From Collinsella sp. (GTDB taxonomy: Bacteria > Actinomycetota > Coriobacteriia > Coriobacteriales > Coriobacteriaceae): 64,000 nt of DNA. Under the pieces are notes generated by a model, which did not search any database, was not told the origin of the DNA, and was given only the letters and a program-made list of their open reading frames with translations. The DNA is taken from positions 1-64,000 of the forward strand of contig DXMY01000011.1 of NCBI GenBank assembly GCA_019413925.1, in the 5' to 3' direction. Shown here one piece after another: positions 1 through 7,984 of the stretch. Position 1 is the stretch's first letter, and each line of letters starts with the position of its first letter. Position numbers and translations under genes: made by a program.

Positions 1-916
1 CGGCGAGCCCACGCCGCTCTCGGCCCTGCATGGCCATGGCACGGGCGACCTGCTCGACGATATCGTGGCCCTGCTTCCCGAGGAAGAAGACGAGGTCGCC
101 GATGAGTTCCCCGACGCGCTGAACGTGGCCATCATCGGCCGCCCCAACGCCGGCAAGTCGTCGCTGTTCAACCGCATCCTGGGCGCCGACCGTTCTATCG
201 TGTCCAACATTGCCGGCACGACGCGCGACGCCATCGACACGGTCGTCGAGCGTAACGGCAAGCACTACCGCATGGTCGACACCGCGGGCATTCGCAAGAA
301 GAGCACCGTGTACGAGAACATCGAGTACTACTCCATGGTCCGCGGCCTGCGCGCCATCGACCGCGCCGACGTGGCGCTGCTCGTCGTCGACGCCTCCGTG
401 GGCGTTACCGAGCAGGACCAGAAGGTCATGGGTCTTGCCATCGAGCGCGGCTGCGCCATCGTTGTGCTGCTCAACAAGTGGGATCTGCTCGACGACGACC
501 GTAAGCGCGAGGCCTGCATGGAGACCATCGACCGCCGTCTGGGCGTCATGGCTCCCTGGGCCCAGTACCTGCGCATCTCTGCTCTCACCGGCCGCAGCGT
601 CGAGAAGATCTGGGCGATGGTAGACGCCGCCGAAAAGACGCGCTCGCAGAAGATTAGCACCTCGCGCCTCAACGCGTTCCTCACCGACCTGCGCGAGTTT
701 GGCCACACCGTAGTGGACGGCAAGCGCCGCCTGCGCATGCACTACGTGACCCAGACGGGCGTCAACCCGCCGACGTTTACGTTCTTCGTCAACCACAGTG
801 ACCTGGTCAACGACACCTACCAGCGCTACGTGGAGAACCGCATGCGTTCGACCTTCGATTTTGCCGGCACGCCCATACGACTCTTCTTTAGGAAGAAGGA
901 GCAAAAGGATGCATAA
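1..916 (+). CDS. der: GTPase Der (EngA), C-terminal part
   Basis: Der is the double-GTPase assembly factor for the 50S ribosomal subunit. The reading frame is open from base 2, so the first G domain lies upstream of the window. What is visible begins with the end of G domain 1 (SALHGHGTGDLLDDIV, the G5 region), then an acidic linker and the full second G domain: G1 GRPNAGKSS, G2 around AGTTRD, G3 DTAG, G4 NKWD and G5 SALTG. It ends in the KH-like domain (ITQTGVNPP-type stretch, YVTQTGVNPPTFTFFVNH) that is typical of Der. The stop overlaps the start of plsY by 8 bases, so the two are translated from one message. Confidence 0.97.
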   Translation, partial: GEPTPLSALHGHGTGDLLDDIVALLPEEEDEVADEFPDALNVAIIGRPNAGKSSLFNRILGADRSIVSNIAGTTRDAIDTVVERNGKHYRMVDTAGIRKKSTVYENIEYYSMVRGLRAIDRADVALLVVDASVGVTEQDQKVMGLAIERGCAIVVLLNKWDLLDDDRKREACMETIDRRLGVMAPWAQYLRISALTGRSVEKIWAMVDAAEKTRSQKISTSRLNAFLTDLREFGHTVVDGKRRLRMHYVTQTGVNPPTFTFFVNHSDLVNDTYQRYVENRMRSTFDFAGTPIRLFFRKKEQKDA

Positions 917-1592
917 TCCGATTCTGCTGACCGCCATCTGCGCCGTGGTCTCGTTCTTTATCGGAGCGATTCCGTTTGGCCTGATCCTGGGCCGCGTGTT
1001 CAACCACACCGACATTCGCAATGCGGGCTCCGGCAACATCGGCGCCACCAACGCGCTGCGCGTGGCTGGTCCCAAGGTCGCGGCGCTCACGCTGCTGCTC
1101 GATTGCCTGAAGGGCGCCGTCTGCGTTCTTATCGCCCGCCCGCTTATCGCCGATCTAGGCTATGGCTTTCCGCCGAATATCATGGCACCCGGAGCTCCCG
1201 GCGATTGGATGCTTGGCGTCATCTGCCTGGCAGCGGTATGGGGCCACATCTTCTCGCCATACCTCAACTTCCACGGCGGCAAGGGCATCGCGGTCGGTCT
1301 GGGCGTCATCCTCGCCTGGTACTGGCCTATTGGCCTGTCGCTGCTGGGCATGTTTATCGTAGCCGTCGCCATTACCAAATACGTGTCGGTGGGCTCGCTT
1401 GCCGCCGCCATCGGCCTTCCCATCGCCGCTTGTGCGGTCTTTCCATACAGCAGCCTGGGCCTTAAGTTTTGCATGGCGCTGATTGGCATCACCGTGGTGT
1501 GGGCCCATCGCGCGAATATCAAAAAGCTCACGTGTGGTAAGGAGTCCAAGCTCTCGTTTACCAAGCGCGTCACCGAGCCCGACGATAAGTAG
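909..1592 (+). CDS. plsY: Acyl-phosphate:glycerol-3-phosphate acyltransferase PlsY
   Basis: PlsY is an integral membrane enzyme that transfers an acyl group from acyl-phosphate to glycerol-3-phosphate, the first step of phospholipid synthesis. The 227-residue protein has about five hydrophobic segments and the three family motifs: SGNIGATNALR near residue 38, GHIFSPYLNFHGGKG near 115 and a C-terminal HRANIKKLTCGKESKL. I chose the ATG at 909, inside the end of der, because it gives the normal length and N-terminal membrane helix; an upstream extension would only be der read in another frame. It is followed directly by gpsA, which makes its substrate glycerol-3-phosphate. Confidence 0.95.
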   Translation: MHNPILLTAICAVVSFFIGAIPFGLILGRVFNHTDIRNAGSGNIGATNALRVAGPKVAALTLLLDCLKGAVCVLIARPLIADLGYGFPPNIMAPGAPGDWMLGVICLAAVWGHIFSPYLNFHGGKGIAVGLGVILAWYWPIGLSLLGMFIVAVAITKYVSVGSLAAAIGLPIAACAVFPYSSLGLKFCMALIGITVVWAHRANIKKLTCGKESKLSFTKRVTEPDDK

Positions 1593-1601
1593 GAGAGAGT
1601 C

Positions 1602-2609
1602 ATGAATGTTGCGCTGATTGGCTCCGGCTCCTGGGGAACCGCCGTCGCCGGCCTTGCCGCCGCGCGAACCGAGCGCGTGACCATGTGGGCCCATAGCGAG
1701 CAGACGGCCGCCGGCATCAATGGCGAGCACTGCAACCCCCGGTATCTGGTGGACTACGAGCTGCCCGGCAACGTCGTCGCCACGACGGACCTGGCGCAAG
1801 CGCTCGACGCCGCCGACGCCATCATCTTTGCCGTGCCCTCCACACACCTGCGCAGCGTATGCCATCAGGCAGCGCCCTTCATCGCCGCCGACACCCCGGT
1901 GCTCTGCCTTACCAAGGGCATTGAGCCCGAGTCCGGACTGCTCATGAGCGAGGTCATCGCCAGCGAGATCGGCAACGAGCGGCGTGTGGCGGCCCTCTCG
2001 GGCCCCAACCATGCCGAGGAGATCTGCCGCGGCGGGCTTTCGGCCGCCGTCATCGCCAGCGAAGATCCGCAGATAGGGGAGACCTTTAAGGACCTGCTCC
2101 TGTCCACGGCATTCCGCATCTACCTGTCGCAGGACATGACCGGTGTCGAGGTCTGCGGCGCCATGAAAAATGTCATCGCCATCGTGTGCGGCATCTCCGC
2201 CGGTTCGGGCGCAGGCGACAACACGCTCGCCCTCATCATGACGCGCGGCCTGGCCGAGATCAGCCGTCTGGTGCACGCCCGCGGCGGTCAAGCTATGACT
2301 TGCATGGGGCTTGCAGGCATGGGCGACCTCATTGCCACCTGTACCTCCGAGCATTCGCGCAACCGCACCTTTGGTTACGAGTTTGCCCACGGTGTTTCGC
2401 TCGACGAGTACCAAGCGCGCACGCATATGGTGGTGGAGGGCGCCGTCGCGGCCCGCAGCGTCAGCGAGCTCGCCCGTTCACTGGGCGTAGACATTCCGCT
2501 CACCTTTGCCGTGGAGCAAACGCTCTACAACGGTGTTACTTTGGATAGGGCGCTCGAGATTCTTACCGATCGCGTCCCCTCTCAAGAGTTCTACGGACTC
2601 ACCGACTAG
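1602..2609 (+). CDS. gpsA: NAD(P)+-dependent glycerol-3-phosphate dehydrogenase
   Basis: The enzyme reduces dihydroxyacetone phosphate to sn-glycerol-3-phosphate in the cytoplasm, feeding the acyltransferase encoded just upstream. The 335-residue protein begins with a Rossmann dinucleotide site (IGSGSWGT, residues 6-13), carries the FAVPSTHLR and LTKGIE motifs, and has the catalytic lysine in CGAMKNVIAI. The C-terminal half contains the substrate-binding GMGDLIATC and SEHSRNRTFG stretches expected of GpsA. The length is normal for the family. A purine-rich ribosome site (AGGAGAG) precedes the ATG. The plsY-gpsA spacing of 9 bases suggests a lipid-precursor operon inside a longer housekeeping transcript. 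Confidence 0.96.
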   Translation: MNVALIGSGSWGTAVAGLAAARTERVTMWAHSEQTAAGINGEHCNPRYLVDYELPGNVVATTDLAQALDAADAIIFAVPSTHLRSVCHQAAPFIAADTPVLCLTKGIEPESGLLMSEVIASEIGNERRVAALSGPNHAEEICRGGLSAAVIASEDPQIGETFKDLLLSTAFRIYLSQDMTGVEVCGAMKNVIAIVCGISAGSGAGDNTLALIMTRGLAEISRLVHARGGQAMTCMGLAGMGDLIATCTSEHSRNRTFGYEFAHGVSLDEYQARTHMVVEGAVAARSVSELARSLGVDIPLTFAVEQTLYNGVTLDRALEILTDRVPSQEFYGLTD

Positions 2610-2627
2610 CGCAGAAAGGCTACTACC

Positions 2628-3299
2628 ATGGGTTCCATTAAAATCGCTCCGTCCGTCCTCTCGGCCGACATGGCCAACCTCAAGGGCGAACTCGACAAGA
2701 TCGCCGGCGCCGACTACGTGCACTTCGACGTCATGGACGGCCACTTTACCGGCAACCTCACCTTTGGCGTTGACATCCTCAAGGCCGTCAAGCGCTCCAC
2801 CAATGTACCGGTCGACGCGCACCTCATGGTGTCGAACACCGACGAGACGGTCGATTGGTACGCAGACGCCGGCGCCGATATGATCACCGTACACTACGAG
2901 GCCTCCACGCACCTGCACCGCACGCTCACCCATCTGCAGCAGCGCGGCGTCAAGGCCGGCGTGGTGCTCAACCCCGCCACCCCCGTGTGCGTGCTCGAGA
3001 GCATCATCGACGTCGTCGATATGGTGCTGCTCATGAGTGTGAACCCGGGCTTTGGCGGCCAGAGCTTTATCCCGGGCACCATCGCAAAGCTTCACGAGCT
3101 CAAGGCCATGTGCGAGCGTCACGGCGTTTCGCCCCTCATCGAGGTCGACGGTGGCATTTCTTCCAAGAACATTGCCGAGGTCGTCAAGGCCGGCGCCAAC
3201 GTGCTCGTGGCCGGTTCTGCCGTATTTAAGTCCGAAGATCCCGCTGCCGAGGTTGCGCTGCTGCAGAAGCTGGGCAACGAGGCCGCACAGGAGGCATAA
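2628..3299 (+). CDS. rpe: Ribulose-phosphate 3-epimerase
   Basis: Rpe interconverts ribulose-5-phosphate and xylulose-5-phosphate in the pentose phosphate pathway. This is a 223-residue TIM barrel with the family signatures in order: APSVLSADMANL at the N-terminus (residues 6-17), the metal site HFDVMDGHF near 34, VDAHLMVS near 65, NPGFGGQSF near 140 and the phosphate-binding VDGGIS near 175 with GSAVF close to the end. It sits 18 bases after gpsA and 6 bases before the cysteine desulfurase gene, so it is probably cotranscribed with both, without an obvious pathway link to the latter. Confidence 0.96.
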   Translation: MGSIKIAPSVLSADMANLKGELDKIAGADYVHFDVMDGHFTGNLTFGVDILKAVKRSTNVPVDAHLMVSNTDETVDWYADAGADMITVHYEASTHLHRTLTHLQQRGVKAGVVLNPATPVCVLESIIDVVDMVLLMSVNPGFGGQSFIPGTIAKLHELKAMCERHGVSPLIEVDGGISSKNIAEVVKAGANVLVAGSAVFKSEDPAAEVALLQKLGNEAAQEA

Positions 3300-3305
3300 A
3301 CCCTT

Positions 3306-4484
3306 ATGACCGCAGGTCAAAACCGCATACCCGTGAATCTTGACTATGCCGCCTCGACGCCAATGCGCGCCGAGGCGCTCCTTGCGCAGCGCGAGTACGA
3401 CGACAGCGAGCTTGCCGGCGTCAACCCCAACTCGCTGCATTCGCTCGGCCGCAAGGCTGCCGCGCGTCTGGAGGTTGCACGTCGCGAAATCGCCCGCAGC
3501 TTTGGCGCGCACGTCCGCCCGTCCGAGATTGTACTGACCAACGGCGGCACCGAAGCCAACCAGCTGGCGCTGCTCGGTCTTGCCGAGGGCGCTCGTCAGC
3601 GCGATCGCAAGCGCGGTCGTGTAATCGTTTCGGCCATCGAGCACGATTCGATTCTGGACAACCTGCCGCTGCTGCGTGCCGCCGGCTTTACCGTCGACCT
3701 GGTGCAGCCCTGCCGTGCGGGCTACATTGAACCTGCCGCGCTCATCGAGCTGCTCGGCGACGACGTGGCGCTCGTAAGCATCATGGCCGCCAACAACGAG
3801 ACCGGCGTGGTGCAGCCCATCCGCGAGCTTGCCGCAGCTGCGCACACCGCAGGTGCCCTGTTCCACACCGATGCCATCCAGGGCTACTTGCATATTCCGC
3901 TCGATGTCACCGAGCTGGGCGTCGACGCCATGTCCGTCGCAGCCCACAAGATTGGCGGTCCCGTGGCATCTGGCGCACTCTACCTTAAGAGCCGCACGCC
4001 GCTGCGCCCGCGCATCTTTGGCGGCGGACAGGAGGCCGGTCGTCGCGCGGGCACGCAGGACCTGCGAACGCAGCTCGCCTTTGCCGCTGCCGCCTCGTCT
4101 CTGACGCCCCATGTGGCTCAGGAGCGCGCGAAGCTGCAAGCCCTTTCCGACAAGCTCTACGCCACGCTTACGGCCCACCCGCGCATTCACGCCACCATGG
4201 GTGACTACGCGCAAGCCGACCGTCTGCCCGGCATGGTATCGATCTACATTGATGGCATGGACTCCGAGGAACTCATCATTAAGCTCGACGCCGCCGGCTT
4301 TGAGGTTTCGGCCGGCTCGGCGTGCTCGAGCGGCAGCATGGACCCGAGCCATGTTTTAAGCGCGATGGGCATCGGTCGCGAGCAGGCATTGAGCGCACTG
4401 CGCATTTCCTTTGACGACCGCGTGAATCCGGACGATCTGGACGAGTTTGCCCAGACGCTGCTCTCGATCGTAGGCGCCGCATGA
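3306..4484 (+). CDS. Class I cysteine desulfurase (NifS/IscS-like)
   Basis: The enzyme uses pyridoxal phosphate to take sulfur from cysteine for Fe-S clusters or tRNA thiolation. The 392-residue protein has the fold-type I aminotransferase landmarks: LDYAAST near residue 12, NGGTEANQ near 79, ANNETG near 162, the cofactor lysine in AAHKIGGP (His214-Lys215) and the persulfide-forming cysteine in SAGSACSSG (Cys340) followed by SHVL. Two other genes in the window could draw on its sulfur: thiI (4-thiouridine) and Fe-S-dependent methylthiotransferases. No iscU-like scaffold gene is adjacent, so I leave the symbol open. Its stop overlaps the next start by four bases (ATGA). Confidence 0.92.
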   Translation: MTAGQNRIPVNLDYAASTPMRAEALLAQREYDDSELAGVNPNSLHSLGRKAAARLEVARREIARSFGAHVRPSEIVLTNGGTEANQLALLGLAEGARQRDRKRGRVIVSAIEHDSILDNLPLLRAAGFTVDLVQPCRAGYIEPAALIELLGDDVALVSIMAANNETGVVQPIRELAAAAHTAGALFHTDAIQGYLHIPLDVTELGVDAMSVAAHKIGGPVASGALYLKSRTPLRPRIFGGGQEAGRRAGTQDLRTQLAFAAAASSLTPHVAQERAKLQALSDKLYATLTAHPRIHATMGDYAQADRLPGMVSIYIDGMDSEELIIKLDAAGFEVSAGSACSSGSMDPSHVLSAMGIGREQALSALRISFDDRVNPDDLDEFAQTLLSIVGAA

Positions 4485-5290
4485 TCGTCGCCGAGCTTGA
4501 GCGCGCGCTGCTGGCACGCTATCCCAAGACCAATGCCGAGAGCTGGGACCATGTAGGACTTTCCGTCGGCGACCCTGCCGCGGAGATTACCGGTGTTGCC
4601 TGCGCACTCGATGCGACCGAAGCCAATGTGCACCGCGCCCAGGAGGCCGGCGCCAACGTGCTGCTAACGCATCATCCCATCTATATCAAGGCGCCCGAGG
4701 CGTTTTGCCCGCCCGGTGCGACGCGCCCCCAATGCAGCGCGGCGCTCTACGAGGCAGCCCGTTGCGGCGTGAGCATTATCTCGCTCCACACCAACCTGGA
4801 CCGCTCGCACGAGGCACGTATCTGCCTGAGCAAGCTGCTGGGTGCCGCACCCGTGAGCTCACTGGAGCACGTGGACGACCCCGAGGCCACCGGCCTGGGC
4901 GCACTTGCAACGCTCAACGACCCGTGCACGCTGCGCGATCTTGCCACCCGTGCCGCCACGGCCTTTGGCAGCGACCCGCGTGTGTGGGGCAAAGCTGATC
5001 GCCCGTGCCGCACCGTCGCCATTTTGGGCGGCTCCCTGGGCGACTTCGGAGAGCTCGCCATCGCCGCGGGCGCAGATGTTGTCGTGACGGGCGAGGCGGG
5101 CTACCACGCGGCACAGGACCTCACTCTGCGCGGTCTGCCGGTGATCTTGCTCGGCCACGACCGCTCCGAGGAGCCGTTCGTTGATATATTGATGAACTCT
5201 GCAGTTGACGCCGGAGTTGACCCCCGTCATGCGATTAAAATACTGAACCCTTGCCAATGGTGGACTGTGACAAAAGGAGAGAACTTATGA
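4481..5290 (+). CDS. Nif3-like dinuclear metal-centre protein (DUF34)
   Basis: This is a member of the Nif3/YqfO/YbgI family, cytoplasmic toroidal proteins with a two-metal site whose biochemical role is still unsettled (GTP cyclohydrolase I-like hydrolase activity has been proposed for some). The 269-residue protein shows the metal ligands of the family: THHPIYIK near residue 66, LHTNLDRS near 104, and GHDRSEEP near the C-terminus with VTGEAGYHAA before it. It lacks the central PII-like insertion found in longer homologues. It overlaps the cysteine desulfurase start-to-stop and its own stop overlaps the next start (ATGA), a Nif3-then-zinc-ribbon pair that is common in bacteria. Confidence 0.88.
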   Translation: MIVAELERALLARYPKTNAESWDHVGLSVGDPAAEITGVACALDATEANVHRAQEAGANVLLTHHPIYIKAPEAFCPPGATRPQCSAALYEAARCGVSIISLHTNLDRSHEARICLSKLLGAAPVSSLEHVDDPEATGLGALATLNDPCTLRDLATRAATAFGSDPRVWGKADRPCRTVAILGGSLGDFGELAIAAGADVVVTGEAGYHAAQDLTLRGLPVILLGHDRSEEPFVDILMNSAVDAGVDPRHAIKILNPCQWWTVTKGENL

Positions 5291-6006
5291 GCGCCGGCGC
5301 TACGCTACTCAAGCTGCAACAGATCGATTTGGAGCTCGCCCGCAACAAGAGCGAACTTGCCAATATGCCGGAGCTCAAGGAGCTCGCTTCCAAGCGCAAG
5401 ACCTATGTAAAGCTCAAGGCCGAAATGACCAAGCTCTACGCTCAGCGCAAGGACCTGGATATTGAGCTCGACGATCTCAACACCACCGAGATCCAGACCA
5501 ATAACGCCATTGAGGCCGCTAAGAAGCGCCACGTTGACGGCTCTGACTACCGCGAGGTACAGGACCTGGAAAACGAGCTCGCCACCCTGGCCAAGCGCCT
5601 GGACAAGATCGAGCACACCCGCAAGGACGTCGTAGTCGCCCACAAGGAGGCGCTCGACCGCGAGGCTCGCGCACAGGCAATCATCGCCAAGTTCGAGGAG
5701 GGCGTGAAGGCCGACACCAAGGCCGCCCGCGCCAAGGCAGCCGACCTCCAGGCCCAGATCGATGCCGCCACCAAGGAGCGCACCGCGCTGGCCGCTACGC
5801 TGCCCACCGACGTGCTCAGCGACTACGAGCGTCTGCTCAAGCAGTTCCGCGGCTTGGCCGTCGAGACCATCCAGGGCAACATCCCCACGGTCTGCCACAC
5901 CGCGCTGCAGGCATCGTCCATGAGCGACCTCAACCACGACGGTAGCGAGATTACGCACTGTCCGTACTGCCACCGCCTCCTGGTGCTCCCGAGTAAGGAA
6001 GCCTAG
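5287..6006 (+). CDS. Coiled-coil zinc-ribbon protein (CT398/DUF164 type)
   Basis: The 239-residue protein is mostly a long helical coiled coil (residues about 5-180, rich in Lys, Glu and Ala heptads) ending in a small cysteine motif, HCPYCHRLLV. This is the layout of the CT398/DUF164 family found beside nif3-like genes; its function is not established. The family normally has two CxxC knuckles, but here the first is reduced to a single VCH, so zinc would be bound by Cys/His plus CxxC or not at all. I chose the ATG at 5287, in the ATGA overlap with the upstream gene and behind AAAGGAGA; an upstream in-frame ATG would run deep into that gene. Confidence 0.8.
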   Translation: MSAGATLLKLQQIDLELARNKSELANMPELKELASKRKTYVKLKAEMTKLYAQRKDLDIELDDLNTTEIQTNNAIEAAKKRHVDGSDYREVQDLENELATLAKRLDKIEHTRKDVVVAHKEALDREARAQAIIAKFEEGVKADTKAARAKAADLQAQIDAATKERTALAATLPTDVLSDYERLLKQFRGLAVETIQGNIPTVCHTALQASSMSDLNHDGSEITHCPYCHRLLVLPSKEA

Positions 6007-6008
6007 CG

Positions 6009-7223
6009 ATGACGGCGGCATCCAACAATTCAATGCAACTTGAGGGAAAAACGATCCTGCTGGGCATTACCGGCGGGATCGCCGCCTATAAGTCGTGCAA
6101 TATCGTGCGCCTGCTGCAAAAGCGCGGCGCACGTGTCAAAGTCGTTATGAGCGAGCATGCCACGGAGTTTGTGGGGCCGCTTACCTTCCGCGCGCTCACC
6201 AACGAGCCGGTCGCGGTTGGGCTATTCGACGATCCTTCCGACCCCATCCACCACATTTCGCTGGCGCAGGAGCCCGATCTGGTGGTCGTGGCGCCCGCGA
6301 CGGCCAATATTATCGCCAAGATGGCCAACGGCATCGCCGATGACCTCATCTCCACCACGCTGCTGGCAACACCGCGCCCCATCGTGATCGCACCCGCTAT
6401 GAACAACGGCATGTGGAAGGCGTCGGCCACGCAGGCCAATATGGCCACGCTGTGCGAGCGCGGCGTCCACGTGGTGGGACCCGGCAGTGGCTACCTTGCC
6501 TGCGGCGACGTGGACACGGGACGCATGAGCGAACCCGAGGAAGTCGTCGAGGCCGTCTACGAGGTGCTCAATCCCGTGCAACAAGACCTGGCGGGCAAGC
6601 GCATCGTCATTACCGCCGGCCCCACGCATGAGCCGATCGACCCCGTGCGCTTCATTGGCAACCGTTCTTCGGGCAAGATGGGTATCGCCCTGGCGGGGGA
6701 GGCCGCACGTCGCGGTGCCGCCGTCACGCTCGTGCTGGGACCGACATCGCTCGACGTTCCCCACGGCGTGGAGTGCGTGCGCGTGCAAACCGCCTCAGAG
6801 ATGCTGGAGGCGGCGCTGAGCGCCTTCCAGTCGGCCGATGCGGCCATTTGTGCGGCTGCCGTCGCTGACTACACGCCCGCAGCCCCTGCCGACCATAAGC
6901 TCAAAAAGGCCAACGAGCGTCTGGATCGCATCGAACTGGCCGAGACGGTCGATATTTTGGCCGAGCTTTCGCGCCAGAAGGGCGAGCGCCGTGTGATCGG
7001 CTTTGCGGCCGAGACCGATAACGTCCTGGAGTACGCACAGCGAAAGCTCGACCGCAAGGGTTGCGATGCCATTATCGCCAACGATGTATCGCGCGCCGAT
7101 TCGGGCTTTGGAACCGATACCAACAAGGCCTGGATTGTGAGTACAACGGGTACGCAAGAACTTCCCGTGCTTACAAAACCCCAGCTCGCAGATACAATTT
7201 TGGACTTGCTTCAAAATTTGTAA
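6009..7223 (+). CDS. coaBC: Bifunctional phosphopantothenoylcysteine synthetase/decarboxylase
   Basis: CoaBC joins cysteine to 4'-phosphopantothenate (CoaB) and decarboxylates the product (CoaC) on the way to coenzyme A. The 404-residue protein has both halves. CoaC, residues about 15-195, shows LGITGGIAAYK, the catalytic His in HHISLAQ, VVAPATANIIAK and PAMNNGMW for substrate, and a SGYLACG cysteine. CoaB, from about residue 200, shows ITAGPTHEPIDPVRFIGNRS with SSGKMG for nucleotide, IIANDV and the KLKK lysine. It closes the plus-strand run that starts with der; the next feature is a tRNA with its own promoter. Confidence 0.96.
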   Translation: MTAASNNSMQLEGKTILLGITGGIAAYKSCNIVRLLQKRGARVKVVMSEHATEFVGPLTFRALTNEPVAVGLFDDPSDPIHHISLAQEPDLVVVAPATANIIAKMANGIADDLISTTLLATPRPIVIAPAMNNGMWKASATQANMATLCERGVHVVGPGSGYLACGDVDTGRMSEPEEVVEAVYEVLNPVQQDLAGKRIVITAGPTHEPIDPVRFIGNRSSGKMGIALAGEAARRGAAVTLVLGPTSLDVPHGVECVRVQTASEMLEAALSAFQSADAAICAAAVADYTPAAPADHKLKKANERLDRIELAETVDILAELSRQKGERRVIGFAAETDNVLEYAQRKLDRKGCDAIIANDVSRADSGFGTDTNKAWIVSTTGTQELPVLTKPQLADTILDLLQNL

Positions 7224-7231
7224 AAAAGTTC

Positions 7232-7261
7232 TTGCACAAGGACAAAGTTTCGGGTTAATAT
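7232..7261 (+). promoter_or_regulatory. Sigma-70 type promoter of the tRNA-Pro gene
   Basis: A -35 box TTGCAC (7232-7237) and a -10 box TAATAT (7256-7261) are separated by 18 bases, with a short AT-rich run before the -35 box. Transcription would begin near 7268, some 36 bases before the mature tRNA. Good match to the housekeeping consensus, seen directly in the sequence. Confidence 0.7.
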
Positions 7262-7303
7262 ACTCCCTGTTGCGAGCGAGAGCAGAGCAACAAACAAAAG
7301 CTT

Positions 7304-7380
<77 letters not shown>

Positions 7381-7390
7381 GAAGTTTGCA

Positions 7391-7419
7391 GGTCAGGCAC
7401 CTAGTGCCTGACCTTTTTT
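7391..7419 (+). terminator. Rho-independent terminator of tRNA-Pro
   Basis: A perfect 10-bp stem (GGTCAGGCAC with GTGCCTGACC) and a three-base loop are followed by six T residues, eleven bases after the tRNA 3' end. Confidence 0.9.
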
Positions 7420-7984
7420 GTTTTAAGCAATTGCTTAATTTTCATTAAGCAACAGGGTGCCAAAAATCTACCTACGCGATAGTCGCCTTTTGCGGTTACT
7501 TGCGCGTTTTGCACGCACTTGAGCCGATTTATTACCGCGATATGAATCTACATACGCGTAGCTGGTATACAGCCGAGTACGGGCTGTATTTATCGCGGCG
7601 ATTTACACAGATATAGCGACTGTAACGAACAAGCGTGTCGCTGTATTTATTCCAGTAGTTCACTTGATCGGTGGACAAGTGGGCTGTTGCAACGAAACGC
7701 TAACCAGGATGGGCTCTATACGATGACGCAGAGGAAATGACGGGGGAGTGCGGCAGACGCTCTGAGAGCCGCTGTGTGATCCCATGTCTCCTTAACTCGA
7801 TAATTTGTGATTCAAGCCACGAATCGGTCGAGCAATTGCCAAAAGAACGGCCCATGCAGGATTGCACGGGCCTTACATCAGATCAAATTTGAGCTAGAAG
7901 CACCAAGCGGAGCAGACGCAACACCATCTCGTCGCGGCCTCGGCGAGCGACATATCGCAGTCGAGGTAGACAACGAGGAAGTCG
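7420..7984. other. Non-coding stretch at the edge of the accessory island
   Basis: No convincing gene is visible in these 565 bases, which are clearly more AT-rich than either side. They hold small repeats: the perfect 16-base palindrome TTAAGCAATTGCTTAA (7423-7438) followed by another TTAAGCAA (7445-7452); an inverted repeat ATACAGCC/GGCTGTAT with a 7-base loop (7567-7589); two copies of AATCTAC-N-TACGCG (near 7466 and 7543); and two copies of GCTGTATTTAT (near 7583 and 7640). A short plus-strand open frame at 7807-8016 has no recognisable content and overlaps the kinase, so I do not call it. Confidence 0.5.
7849..7872 (-). terminator. Probable terminator of the island operon
   Basis: GGCCC-A-TGCA and TGCA-C-GGGCC form a 10-bp stem with one mismatch around a four-base loop. 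Read on the minus strand it is followed by GTTCTTTT. It lies about 110 bases past the sensor kinase stop and would end the minus-strand ABC/two-component operon. The T tract is weak. Confidence 0.5.

Noticed and set aside
1155..4352. Long minus-strand open frames opposite plsY, gpsA, rpe and the desulfurase gene
   Set aside because: They are antisense to well-supported genes, have low-complexity His/Gly/Ala-rich translations and no ribosome sites; GC-rich codon bias alone produces such frames.
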